A stretch of DNA of 64,000 nt from Phytophthora colocasiae. Its lineage: Eukaryota; Oomycota; Peronosporomycetes; Peronosporales; Peronosporaceae. The stretch lies in assembly GCA_018806915.1 (NCBI GenBank), contig JAGKQI010000105.1:2480001-2544000 (forward strand). The letters are read 5' to 3'. How positions within the stretch are numbered: position 1 is the first letter of the stretch; every line of letters begins with the position of its first letter. The translations under genes and the position numbers were made by a program. Below are positions 37,446-48,399 of this stretch, one piece after another. The notes below the pieces were generated by a model. It was not told the DNA's origin. It did not search any database and worked only from the letters and a program-made list of their open reading frames with translations.

Positions 37446-38552
37446 TTAAACAAAAAAAAACGACAGAAAATTATAGCTTAAACTAATTCTATTGTACCAG
37501 TTAAAGAATACTATGCTACTGCTTGCTCTTCCTCTTCGACTCCCTGTGCATGCTCTCAACACTTTCTTCCTGGCTGTGGGTCTGTCATTCACCAAGATGT
37601 CCATTGTCTCTGTCAAGACGAAAGGTGGAAACAGCGACGTTCCACCGTCAACTCGTGAGGATGGATCCGATGACAGTGCTGGCACGTACTCATGACCTCT
37701 AGAGTTAGTGTCCACAAGAACAGCAAAAACGATCCCGTTGACGTTTTTCTCCATAATTGTGTTCACCTCTCTCAAAGATCGCCGGAAAAGTGCGAACGCG
37801 TTGGTGTCTTTGTCGCCCTTGATGCTAAGGAGAGTCCGCGCCTCGTCAATAGCCACAACAAGCACCGGGACATCACTTGGACTACTATGCGTGGTTGCCG
37901 TTTTCAAGAGTTTCGTTGGTGGTTGATTGGGCGGAGTAGCGTTTATTTTGCGCATATTTGTTGGTTCATGGTCCGTATCTGTTTGACCGAGCATATTCGG
38001 AATGTTGACATTATCCAATTCAACCTTAACGTCAGCATCAATAGTGCTGTTCTCCTCCAGTTCAAATAGCTCCTTCCATTTTTCCCGTTCCTGATCGAGT
38101 ACGTGTATGATTTCTTTAAAACGGTGGCAATCTGTGTCTGGCTGCAATTTTTGAAAAATCAATTTGCGCAAAACCGGTGTTGCGCGGGGGTACCCACTCG
38201 ACCGTCCGATGTCGTGTGCGAAGATATACAACACCTTGACGTCGTACTTGACATCACCGTGCTCAATTGTAGGTGTCTCTGCCAGGCGTTTCAGGATTCG
38301 ACTCTTGCCAAAGCCAGAGCTCTGAGTGATGGTTGCGTACGGCGCCGCGGACAAGGTTTTGTTATTGGAATAAGCGTGACAACAGGCTGCGAGGTAATTC
38401 TGGAAGCTGATGTCTGCACCGCCTTTGTAGTCATACTTGAGCGCTGTGGTTGCCAATTGGACGGTCTCCGGATTGTCTTTAGCCGCCTTGCGGGGAGGTT
38501 CGCTGTGGATGACGCTTATGGCGGCACCTGTAGCTGCTTCGGAATCGGCCAA
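37446..38552 (-). pseudogene. P-loop NTPase ORF, no ATG, C-terminus apparently lost
   Basis: The frame is open for 368 codons but begins at a TTG; the same frame continues upstream without an ATG nearby, so the 5' end is lost or in another exon. Visible motifs: Walker A-like ITQSSGFGKSR (about 38300-38333), Walker B VLVVAIDEAR (about 37838-37867), and a sensor-like strand GIVFAVLVDTNSR. The TQSSGxGKSR form resembles the NTPase domain reported for Crinkler/RHS-type genes of oomycetes, fungi and trypanosomes; that assignment is inference. After VNDRPTARKK the sequence becomes low-complexity and ends at 37446, so the normal C-terminus is probably missing. Neighbours are transposons only. Confidence 0.55.
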
Positions 38553-38599
38553 TGAGAGACGGTGTTCTACAGCTTCAGCAAAATAGGAGCTTACACTTC

Positions 38600-40130
38600 C
38601 GAAGAAATGACGAGTCGACCTTGGGGGTATAAAGCAAATTGAACTCTGTTTATCGTATTGTCTTTCTCATAACTCTCATATCTTTCTGGCGTCTCTCTCT
38701 TCTTCTCTCTTCCTTCAAGCAGTCAGTCTTCGTATCTCAGGTACACTGGTCTTCGTATGTATCAGGTATCTTAACCGTTCAACCCCCATATGTTGGAGCC
38801 ATCAACATATTGGGTGTATAGTTTTAAAACACCTAACTGCTTCATCTATACGCATGTTAGAGGCTCCAACATAATCGATTATGGACTATATATTTGTATT
38901 GAAAGTAGCTCAATACTAAAAACAACTGAAACAAAACTGTGAGAGAGAAGCGACGAGCACAAGGGTAGGTCGAATCGAAAGGGGAAAATCGACACAAGTA
39001 GAACTGACATGATGCAACTTCAGATTTTCTGGCGTCATGCTGCTGTTACCCAAGGGGTGTTTGTGGGACGTGGCTGCACCCGTGTGACATCTGGAAGATA
39101 GTGGTCTCAGTTGATGAATGGTATGTAAGACGGCGTTAGGGACTGAGCTATACTCGCGTTAGATTACATGCCCTGTGTGGCCTATTGATTGCATGTTATC
39201 GTTGATTCCGGTATAATCAATTCGAAATCAGATAAGCCTTCGTTTAAAGTATTGGCTGCTGCGAAGGCCAATGGTGGTTTCCATGCTTTAATTGAGGGGT
39301 ACAAATAGCATTTTTATCTGAACGTCGTTAACTTCAGCTCGTGCTGATTATAATAACCTGTGTTGAGTAGTGAGAATATTCGGATGGTAGCCTACTAATT
39401 CTACTTGAATTACTTCTACACGACATACCGGAATTCACTGTGAACACCGAAAAGACCACCTGTAAGTAATCAGAAGGTGGTATCGACAGGCAGGAGCCGA
39501 AATGCAACACCAGCAGTCCGATGCTTGCAGCAACGACGGAGCGCTTTGCCGACAGAATTGGTGCGTTGGAGAACAAGATACGAACACTGTATCCAACACT
39601 GATACAAGAAAGGGCGGTTCTAACCACATACGCTTGGGTGCTGGTTGTCGATACGGCCTAATGGCACGCTTTGTAACCAAGCCGCCCAATACACAGTACA
39701 TCGCAAATATTCACAGAGTTTTAACCTGCCATGAGCGTTGAAGAACACAGTGCAAATAAACACATTAATTTTCTGCTCTCACAGGATATAGTAGAATTTG
39801 ATCGCCTTCAAATTTCTTATTTAGCAACGCAGAATATGTTTGTAGATATTCTGACATAATCTCTACCGGCAGCATACTTTCTAAAACGGAAATAAAGTTG
39901 ACTGTACCGATTATAAAACTTCCCCCCGCTTGAGGGAGTGTTAAACAGTAAGCGCACTAGGTCGCGCCTATATAGCCATACGACAACACTAAAAGCAAAA
40001 CCAGATTTCAGACGTTCTGATAAATCGTTCCACTATCTGGTTTGTTCTTCAGAACGGTCGTGCTTCGCCTTCCTCTGGAGTTCATCGGCGCATGCTTGAG
40101 CGTAACTTTAGTCTCGCTGCATCTTTCTTG
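38600..40130. other. Gene-free stretch with a hairpin element at 38784-38871
   Basis: The 88 bp hairpin has 18 bp imperfect inverted ends starting TGTTGGAGCC and ending GGCTCCAACA. It could be a MITE-like element or the end of a Copia LTR. At about 39505-39650 a + frame (MLAATTERFADRIGALENKI) looks protein-like but is not recognised. The remainder shows only short open frames. Confidence 0.5.
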
Positions 40131-40141
40131 CCCGTTAGTGG

Positions 40142-41101
40142 ATGTATCTCGGTGTACCTGACCATAACAAAGGATATCGTCCGATGGACATTAACACACA
40201 TGCCATTGTGTATAGCCGTGATGTAGTTTTTAAAGAGGACGAATTTCCTCCTCTCACAGGCCTGATGTCTACACTAGAGCCCACCCAACCCACTAACAGG
40301 CAGCAACCTGCTGCCGAACCTGCGCCTGCTTTTATACCAGCACAAGAGCCTGAAACCGAACCTGTATAAGAACCAGTGACGACACTATTACCCGCTACAG
40401 GTCCTGCAACGGGAACTGTACCAGGTACAGCCAACAAACGGGTACCGCCCTCTTTGAGAGAGGCTACTGATCGAACAGCCATCCATTACGCATTTCGAAC
40501 GGAGACGGCCTCCGATCCTCCGCACGCTTCAGATCCTAAGTGACCCCGCCTCACTGTAGCAGCCACTGACGCACGACTTAATACTGAGGAAGCCTGTGAC
40601 GTAACCCTCAACTCTGAGGAAGACATCCACGACAGGAGCAATGGAGCAATGTCAGCATTTACTGTACACATTACTATCTATTTGGTATGTGTCAGAGCCC
40701 ACTACGTATCGAGAAGCGATGAAGTCTTCCCACGCTAACCAGTGGTATTCATAAGCTAAAATTGGAATACAAGTCCCTCGGGGACAATAACACATGGGTC
40801 CTCCTAAAGGGAGGAAGATTTTGAGTAGCCGATGGGTATTCGTAGTGATGTATACCGGCATTGGCGAAATTGACCGCTTTAAAGCGCGTCATGTGACCAA
40901 AGGGTTCCTACAGGAATTTGGCATTGACTACAATGACATTTATCAGAATGGAGGTACTCAGACTACTGCTCACTGTTGCAGCTCTTCTCGACCTTGAAGT
41001 CCACCAAATAGATGTCAAAACAGCATTCCTTAATGGCTATTTGTAAGAAGAGATCTACATGTCCCAACGGGAAGGTTTCAAAATCCTGGGTAAGGAGCAT
41101 T
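40142..41101 (+). pseudogene. Second Copia relic: integrase tail and reverse-transcriptase N-terminal part
   Basis: YLGVPDHNKGYRPMDINTH with SRDVVFKEDEFPP (40142-40240) is the Copia post-integrase segment. From about 40800 the RVT_2 start follows (SSRWVFVVMYTGIGEIDRFK, then FLQEFGIDYND), with frame changes and stops, then VHQIDVKTAFLNGYL and EEIYMSQREGFKILGKEHL up to 41101. There a transposon end begins. LTRs for this element were not identified. Confidence 0.8.
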
Positions 41102-41103
41102 TA

Positions 41104-41640
41104 CCGCATTCCTTGATGAGCTAGCCCCGTGAGTTTTCACCGATGACCCATCTCCGCCTGTTGGGTTTCCTATACTAAGTGATGGGCTACTTTTGAGGGG
41201 TCTTCATCTATGAGCTATCCCCGTCAGAGCAATATTGACCAATAGCGGCCAAGCAAGGAGGGAAGCCTCCAGAGGAGAAAGCACGTGATAGGCAGGTCAG
41301 TGATGGTTGCGGTGACGCTGATCTAACTATCTCTGTCACTGTGGTGTTAGGATCAGCAGAGTATGATGTCAAGGCGATTACTACGCCTTCGTGCCAGTTA
41401 CGTGAACAAGATAGCCACTGTCGTAGAAGACCTGCGAACGTCTGACAACTCCCAAAAGAGATGGCGTTCTGAGCGCAACTGAGGCATTGTTCGCTGCTTG
41501 ATCTTAACCAATGTGGAAGAACATTTTAGATCGTTGCTCTAATAACTAAGACTTCTAGCTCTACTACTTCTTCGTCCTCACCATCTTTGTGGATTTCGTG
41601 TGCTGTGCTTCCCGAACTTAGAGGTTCAAGGTCGGGTCAT
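41104..41640. mobile_element. Left part of a TA-flanked transposon inserted in the Copia RT
   Basis: Begins CCGCATTCCTTGATGAGCTA after TA (41102-41103). The matching end occurs at 42305 as CCGCATTCCTCAATGAGCTA after TA (42303-42304). Internal sequence shows no clear frame. The right limit is estimated at about 41560-41650. Confidence 0.6.
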
Positions 41641-42304
41641 TCTTCGACATTATCCCCGTATCCGATTGAGCGAAATGTATCTCGCGTCCAAGGTGACCGT
41701 ATTCTTTTGTCCCTGACAGATACTTTAGCCCACGATTGACTGCTTTCCAATGTTACATGCCTGGATTCGCATGTAGAATGCCATGTCGGGTCGTGTACCA
41801 ACCATTATATACATGACACTGCCTACGGCTTGGCGATATGGAATTGATTCATCGCATCCTTCTCTTGCTCACTGCTAGGCTGGCTGCTTACGGAGAGTTG
41901 GTTCTGCTGGTGTTGCTATACGGTACGGAATGTAGTCACAAAAGCGGTCAATGCCCTTCTTAGCGTACTTGTGTTGATGGATAAACATCGTTCGGTTCTG
42001 ACGGTCACGTTGAATGGACCAGCCGAGTAAGTACTTCACCTGGCGTAAATCTGACATGGACAATCGCTTTTTCAAGGCTTATTTCAGCTCACTGACGAGT
42101 GCTGGAGTTGGCGCAAAATGACGAGTAAGTCGTCAACGTACACTGCAATATAACAAGTGACGTTGTCAACTGTGCGTCGAAAGAAACATCAATCTTTAAT
42201 GAGTTTCGGAAACCCAAGGCTCTCTAGAAAGGCAGACAAGGTTTGATACCAGTCACGGGGTGCTTGTTTTATCCCGTATAAGCTCTTAAGAACTTTGTAC
42301 ACTA
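41640..42304 (-). pseudogene. Inverted piece of the second Copia RT
   Basis: On the minus strand from 42304 downward: VYKVLKSLYGIKQAPRDWYQ, a YVDD active-site motif (IAVYVDDLLV, about 42130-42160), RLSMSDLRQVKYLLGW and GSVMYIMVGTRPDMAFYM (about 41780). This is the part of RT following the fragment that stops at 41101, but in the opposite orientation. Stops and shifts are present. Confidence 0.8.
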
Positions 42305-42850
42305 CCGCATTCCTCAATGAGCTATCCCCATCAAAAACTTTTGAAAAGGGGGATAGCTCATCGATGAGCGACTCTTCAGCCGAGTTGAGCGAATCATCGC
42401 CATTGTAGCTTTCTATTAGACCAAAATAGAGATGCGATCTTCCGTCAGTCTAAAAGAAGCACGCGAAGAAGCAGGATGCCAGTACGCAACACGAAGCTAA
42501 CAGTGCAAAAACTCGCCATTCTAACCGAGTCCGAGACCCCAGTCCGGGGAACAGCACGCCGACACAAGTTAGACCCCAGTCAAATTCGACAGTGGAAGCG
42601 TAACAGGTCGAAACCGGAGGCAGCCGTGAGGCGAAATCCGCTCGACACCAACCTCGCCAACTCTCTCTCTGTCTCACTCTCTGTCTCACTCTCTGCGTAC
42701 TCCACAACACCGTGCTGTGAGGTACGTGTCAACAGTCCGGAAGGTTTGTCTGACGTTATCTCGGAGAGCCTAGCCGATCAGCTACTTGCCTACAGTGACT
42801 CAACTATGCTATCTGCTCCGACACGAGACGCTCCATCGGTGGATATGTGA
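42305..42850 (+). mobile_element. Other part of the TA-flanked transposon, with transposase N-terminus
   Basis: Starts at the terminal repeat (42305) and contains a 124-codon frame (42476-42850). Its N-terminus KLTVQKLAILTESETPV ... HKLDPSQIRQWKRN is a psq/CENP-B-type helix-turn-helix as in pogo-like transposases. A CTCTCTGTCTCA repeat follows (42660-42700). The catalytic domain is missing. The TA flanks fit the Tc1-mariner/pogo superfamily. Confidence 0.6.
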
Positions 42851-43255
42851 CTATGCTCGCAAGCAGTCCAATCTCGCAAGCACCACACTGTGTTTCTCTC
42901 AACTGCAGAGGCAGAATATATCGCCCTGTGTCACTGCATGCAAGATATAATTTCCCTCAAATTCTCCTCAAAGAACTTTGCTACAATGCAGGCTAACATC
43001 AATTATGAGGACAGCCAAAGCTACATCAAAATCTGCTACAATTCCGAACTTCACGGACGAGCAAAGCATATACACGTACGATACGGTTTCGTACAAGAAA
43101 AGAGGTAGAGAGGCATGAATTAAACGTCACCTACAGCAATACGAAAGAGATGATAGCTGACATCTTCACTAAAGATTTAGACAAGCTCCAGTTCAGAGAA
43201 CTAGGGGCCAAGCTCACGGTAAAAACCCTGAAAGCTGGATCTGGCCACTCAGTAT
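42851..43255 (+). pseudogene. Second Copia relic: RNase H end
   Basis: ARKQSNLASTT, LSTAEAEYIALCHCMQDI and HGRAKHIHVRYGF, then after a stop EMIADIFTKDLDKLQFRELG. This is the Copia RNase H C-terminus, ending with a stop at about 43255. It is in the same orientation as 40142-41101. Confidence 0.8.
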
Positions 43256-43841
43256 AGAAATACACTGACAATACAACTGCATGAGGCGTGCCTATCTCCT
43301 GCGTTCTTTTAGATTACTTCCACTAGGTTTTATCTTTTATGTTCGCTTTCGGTTTTCCCTCGTTGAGGTTTCCCTGGTCAAGTACCGAATTGTCTAGGCT
43401 CATGAATTTATATACAACAATTCATGCACACACGACGAATTTGATGGGTGGGCCATTACCGGTTAGGCAAACCCGCGAAAATCCATCATCTACTTAAAGA
43501 GCGGACGCAAAAATGCATAGAAGTTGATCCACCCCTTTCCGGACGTGATCGGCTTACCTTTTAACTCTTATGGCCGTAGACGAGACGTTTACTCCCTTGG
43601 ACAGAAAGAACTGTAGCATGACCAATGTGGCTGTGGTTGTAGGCAGCAACGATGTAGAATCCATTTTCGAGCGGTACCTCCCTCATCACACGAGCACCAT
43701 GGCGATCTGTCAGTAGTTGTTCTTCACAAAGGCGTTGTAGTTAATGTCTCAACCTGCCTCTCATAGCGAATCATGAAGTCTCGTGTGTCAATTCACGTGG
43801 CCCCCGCTCGAAGACCTTGCTTGTAGAGCACGAGCCTGCCG
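43256..43841. other. No gene recognised
   Basis: Presumably the Copia 3' untranslated region and flanking sequence. The minus strand continues a weak frame related to the next entry (LVLYKQGLRAG near 43800). No LTR was recognised. Confidence 0.4.
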
Positions 43842-44333
43842 TCATCGAACCGCTCGATGTCCTGCTCCGACGAGGCCCGGGCGGCCTAACAGCTTCGCTG
43901 CACGCTTCAACGCTTGAAAAACGCACAAATTGATTTCGTCTGCTCCAATCAGCTCGTAATCTTCGTCATCTTCCTTCCAGAATGTCTCGAACAACGGCAC
44001 TGATGAAGCTTTCCAGCGATCAACAAAAGCCATCTCTGCCTCAAAATCGTCTTCCTTTAACTTGCACCGCGGTTGCCATGAGCCCATGTACAGTCTCTTG
44101 CAAGCTCGGTCGGGGTGTACCCGAAGCACCTGGTACTCAACCCTGATAGGTGTCTCGCGGTGATCATTAATGTAGGCGACTTGCCAAGTCTCTACGGTGG
44201 TGACGAATTTATTACCGATAGTAATATCTTCACCCCCGTGTAGTACTCCCCAGAAAGTTGGTAATACAATATCTCGGGAACCGTAGACCTTTTGACAGGT
44301 TCTTCTCGTCTGCGATGATACTCTTTCCGTCAT
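43842..44333 (-). CDS. Unrecognised ORF, possible mobile-element gene fragment
   Basis: The frame gives 163 codons from its first in-frame start-like codon. It contains protein-like runs: VETWQVAYINDHRETPIRVEY, ACKRLYMGSWQPRCKLKEDD and EINLCVFQALKRAAKLLGRP. The weak continuation downstream in other frames suggests a longer, broken gene. I do not recognise a domain. Its position between Copia and pogo relics makes a transposon-borne gene likely, but a captured host fragment is possible. Confidence 0.35.
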   Translation of the reverse strand: MTERVSSQTRRTCQKVYGSRDIVLPTFWGVLHGGEDITIGNKFVTTVETWQVAYINDHRETPIRVEYQVLRVHPDRACKRLYMGSWQPRCKLKEDDFEAEMAFVDRWKASSVPLFETFWKEDDEDYELIGADEINLCVFQALKRAAKLLGRPGLVGAGHRAVR

Positions 44334-44510
44334 CTACGGTACTCTTTCCATCCGCGATGGTACCGGTTTTACACGGATTCATACAACACACGGATTTGGT
44401 GCAACATACGTGAAAAATGGTGCATTCCAACCAATCTCCTAAAAATTCACCCCGTCAATCGACCAATATCCATCCCCCCAAAACCTCAACTAACAACAAA
44501 ATAAAATATT

Positions 44511-45590
44511 TTACGCGTCTGCTAAATGTGGCGGCGGCTGAGTTATTGCAAATTCACCGGTTGATGTTCTTGGCCTGATTGGTACCAGACCAGTTTTGAT
44601 GAGGCCGCGCCGGAAATTATCTAGATTCACTGCCTTGTATGCCTCGGATACGATAGCTGTAATGAGACTGCGGTGAGCAGTTGCATTAACGCTGAAGTCA
44701 TGCGTCATGTGATGCCTAACATGTAGCTCTCTACAGTTATGCATGAAGCCTCACATGACGCTCACATCCATTGGCTGTGCTAGGCTAGTGACACCGGCAG
44801 GCACAAATTCAACCGAGGTCATAACCTTCTCGAGTTCAGAAGCTATTTTGTGGAACTTAAGACTATCAAGCAGAAGTAGGCGACAGTATGTCAACGGATG
44901 GCAGCCATACCTATAAACCAAAAAATATAGTTGTTAATCCATACCTGACGTGAAAATTTTAGAATTAATTGTGTACCTCTTGTATGCACTCCTGCATAAT
45001 GCGCTGATCACAATAGGCGTTTTTTGGGCAGTCAATACAACTTTGTCATTTTTGTGTAGCTCATTTTTTTGTAGCTCGCAAAAAAATGGACGGTGCCAGT
45101 TTGGCAAATGCACATAGGAAAACACTTGCGCGAAAGGAATTCTCCGACATTCCTAAAAGCAGAGTAAAAAGTTAATCAATCGTTTCAGAATTTTTTTCCA
45201 TACATAATTTATTTCATATACCTTGAATGACGTCTACGTCACGTTCCCCACGAAACGTTTGTTGTCTTAGGGTTCATATCAATGTAGATTGATATTTGAT
45301 CCATGTTGAATAAACTGATCTAGCTTGTTGCCATTAGACACGCTTTCGAGATTCCCACTGACCTCCAGATTGTGGCACATTGCATGCCCGAAGTCATCTG
45401 CCACACACTGTTTCAGAATATAATAATTAATTCAATACATAATAATATGAAGAAAAGCCAGAATGTGTACCTGCAGCTCTGAGCGCTTCCGTCGACCCTT
45501 GTGAGTGATGCGCCGAATGGAGAGGTTATTTCGCACACGAACACGCCGTAGATACTCGACCGCCGAGCTCGGTTGCAGCTGCATTTCTCT
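44511..45590 (-). pseudogene. Pogo-like DDE transposase relic
   Basis: Segments on the minus strand in several frames: an N-terminal basic HTH-like part (EYLRRVRVRNNLSIRRITHKG, 45480-45560), FNMDQISIYIDMNPKTTN with the first aspartate (about 45270-45320), LLLLDSLKFHKIA with the second (about 44850-44890), VTSLAQPMDVSV with the third (about 44770-44800), and a C-terminal SEAYKAVNLDNFRRGLIKTG (44560-44660). Stops and frame changes throughout. The order and motifs fit the pogo/Tigger group. Confidence 0.72.
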
Positions 45591-45655
45591 TTCCGCGCCT
45601 GCGTGAGGCCCTACATGTACCTACCGGCTTAGTACGCATTGTTTTGCACGAAGGC

Positions 45656-46018
45656 CTACCAGGGCGTGTCCTTGCGGTGTCTAACTTCTTTAACGGGCAA
45701 GGTGTCCCCGGGTCTACCGACCTTGCAATTGGGACACTGGGGGTGCTTCATGGCGGCGACCACCGTAAAAATTGTGCAAACCCAATCCTGGTTCATCGTA
45801 CTTTCTGTTGCAGGCTGCTCGGTGCCGTCTCGGGGTTGATTCCAGTCATCGTCAGACATGCCTACGCCTACCTCTGTGACGAGTTTAGTGGCCTCCAGCA
45901 GTTCCTCCGGTGGCTTGCTGGCCTCCTGGGCAGCAGCAGCGGCAGTAGAGACAGTCCTTGGTACGGCTTGCGTGTTGGCTGCACGTGCAGCGGCATGCGT
46001 CCTCCAGCGGTGTTTCAA
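45656..46018 (-). CDS. Unrecognised ORF with a CPNCKVGRPGD motif
   Basis: 120 codons: an Ala-rich N-terminal half, an acidic middle, then AAMKHPQCPNCKVGRPGDTLPVKEVRHRKD. The CxxC could be half of a zinc site. No family recognised. The + strand over the same bases is also open, so coding strand and reality are uncertain. Confidence 0.25.
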   Translation of the reverse strand: MKHRWRTHAAARAANTQAVPRTVSTAAAAAQEASKPPEELLEATKLVTEVGVGMSDDDWNQPRDGTEQPATESTMNQDWVCTIFTVVAAMKHPQCPNCKVGRPGDTLPVKEVRHRKDTPW

Positions 46019-46059
46019 GACTGAGGAATTCCTTTTTTTAAATTCTAACCTTTGATAGT

Positions 46060-46740
46060 TGATATACTTGGTTGTATGATATAGAATGTTATGAGGCAGG
46101 GAGGCTGTTGAAGTAAATTCTCAACATACTGTTTACCTACCTTTGACATATGATAACCGGCTCTCATAGAGCCTGCTATATTGAACTTATGGTGAACGGC
46201 AGTTCACAGTGACTGGTAAGCAGCTGCCAACTTTCTTAAGCATATAATCTAACTTACTTCATCTTTTGACGGCCACTACAAACTTCTTCTTCTCCTACTT
46301 TCTTCTATACTACCCACGCTACCCGCCAGATTGCTGACGTATAACATCATTCCCATATTGTCAAGCAGTTTTTCGTCAACAGCCACCTCACCGATTCGTA
46401 GAGTAAGCATTTTTGCCACACATTCCTTGTGGTGACCTCTTCTATTCAACTTATGTAAACAGCACGTGAATAGCTATGTGTCGAATCACCGAATCGATTT
46501 TTAGCCAATTAAATAATTAGAATCAATTTTAATCAATTAGCGCTCTTTTTGCTGCCGAGCAGAGCGAAGGCAGCCTGATAGCGTGTTTGGGGCCACACGG
46601 AAGAGCGAAGGCAGAACTACGTACAATTGAGTTGACCTTTTAGAGCACGGCATAAAATTGTGTGAAGTAGTTATTTACTAGCACGATCAAAGGAAAAGGA
46701 TACTAAACCATACATATTTTGGGAGAAAATACCATTTTCA
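46060..46740. other. No gene recognised
   Basis: AT-rich, with two copies of GAGCGAAGGCAG (near 46560 and 46602) and GGCAGGGAGG-like text near 46095 that faintly recalls the Copia LTR. Nothing can be assigned. Confidence 0.4.
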
Positions 46741-46979
46741 CACACAGGTCACAATAGTTGTCACCTTCGGCTTTTCCGCCTCGGGATTTGTCAATATTGT
46801 GCAACAATAGATCTAATAATAGTGAACGATCCGTGATGCCAGCGCGATTACAATGGTGTACAGCACTCCATGAACAAGCTCAAACTACTTCTGTTGTAGT
46901 CGATAGCGTGGTTTTGGCACAAAAAAGAAATATATCGCCCACCCTCCTCAAAGCGAAATTCCCATATCGTACGAACCTC

Positions 46980-47463
46980 CAGTATGACAGGTAACGAGTA
47001 CTCTACAAGGACCTAGGATGGCTAACCAAGTGGACTACCGGGAGATGCTCATTGACCAGGTGTTGCCTGCCATTGAGGCAAAATGGGTGGGGGGGGGAGA
47101 TCGTAACGATTCAGCAAGACAATGCCTCCCCCACATTGCTGTTAATGATCCCATCCTTTGCGCTGTACAAGTAGAAGCCTCGACTTGACACTGCGTTTTC
47201 AGCCTCCAAATATCCCCGATTTAAACTGCTTGGACCTCCGAATCTTCAACAACATCCAAGCCCGGTGATAAGAACGTCCAGCGCATTTTGTAACAGAGCT
47301 GGTGATCGCTACGACGGAAGCTTGTTGGGTGGGAGTCGCTAAACAACATTTTCCTCTCGTTCAGTGCGCAATGGAATCCTACATCCGCAAGAATAGTGAA
47401 AACGCCTACAAGCTGACCCACATGGCGAAATCAACACTTTGCCGGGAGGGAAGACTTCCCTGA
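46980..47463 (+). pseudogene. Mariner-like DDE transposase relic, C-terminal half
   Basis: In shifting + frames: REMLIDQVLPAIEAKWVGGG, then TIQQDNAS (second catalytic aspartate, about 47110-47135), LQPPNIPDLNCLDL (third motif, about 47200-47240), and MESYIRKNSENAYKLTHMAK near 47370-47430 before a stop. This is the Tc1/mariner pattern (QDNAxPH, PPNSPDLN). A G-run at 47090-47098 is one site of frame loss. The N-terminus was not found. Confidence 0.7.
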
Positions 47464-47597
47464 ACCCCTCAGTTCCCAATGTCGTAAGTTACGACATTCG
47501 GCGATTATCAACAGAATATGGCTCGGGCAATTTTTTAACCCCCCAACACTCACGCCATTCCTGGCCTCGTGTAAAGGCGTGAACATGTTGCTAAAAT

Positions 47598-48289
47598 CAA
47601 CATGTTAATGCCAGGTTATACTTGATATTTGTATGGTCACCTTAAAGATTTGGGTTGCCGTGTACATCGCAACTATAATGTCGAACATGTTGTAAAAGAC
47701 GTCGACGCTTCAGACCTGCGAGCTAACATGTTGTTATTGACTACATCTAAAATGCCCGTTTTACCGGAACTTCATTGTCTGTGGAAGATCGCCGCAAAGA
47801 AGATAGACGTGCCGCAAAACTACGTTCGGAACTGCAGTTGACACGCAATAGCTGCATTGCGCTTACTCTCACCACGCTATAAAAGAACATACTAAAAATA
47901 GCCTACTCCGCCGCGTCTTCATCCGCTTCCTCCACATCTTCTTCTTCGTCGTCCCTCTGTTGTGCCCCATCTATAAAGTCGCGATGATCCGTGACTAGTC
48001 TGTGCCATTCCTCGGGGCTTCTCCCCTCAAGTTGCGCCTTAAAAACATCAGACTCCCGTCGGGTCTCAAGTCGGAAAAAATATCTCCTCTCCAAGTTTTC
48101 TTTTCTCAGCTGATTCAAACTGACTGGCTTTCACCCAGTCATTGTCTTCGAGCAATCACCTTCATACGAAAAGTCATGTACTGTCGCTGCACTTGGCCTT
48201 CACATCTCCAGCAGATTTTTGCAACTCTTCGACCTACCCGCGTGCAAACTGGCAGAGACTGCACGAAATGTGCCGGCATTAACATGTTG
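47598..48289. mobile_element. Small element bounded by inverted CAACATGTTAATGCC repeats
   Basis: The left end 47598-47615 reads CAACATGTTAATGCCAGG. The right end 48273-48289 is its inverse, CCGGCATTAACATGTTG. The 692 bp interior holds a minus frame (47903-48118) encoding FFRLETRRESDVFKAQLEGR with a very acidic tail, and a weak + frame (47629-47841). No transposase was recognised. No target duplication is evident, so the element assignment is tentative. Confidence 0.4.
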
Positions 48290-48399
48290 TATTTAACAAA
48301 ATGTTATGAAAAGGTGCTCAAAGCGACGTTGTTATATACAACCATAAGTGTTGGGGGAGGTAATCAAGTCAAATTTGTTTCATAAGATGCTAGAGGTGA

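Noticed and set aside
46095..46200. Possible solo Copia LTR (GGCAGGGAGG, ATAACCGGCTC text)
   Set aside because: Similarity to the LTR at 26738-26939 is limited to short words in a different arrangement.
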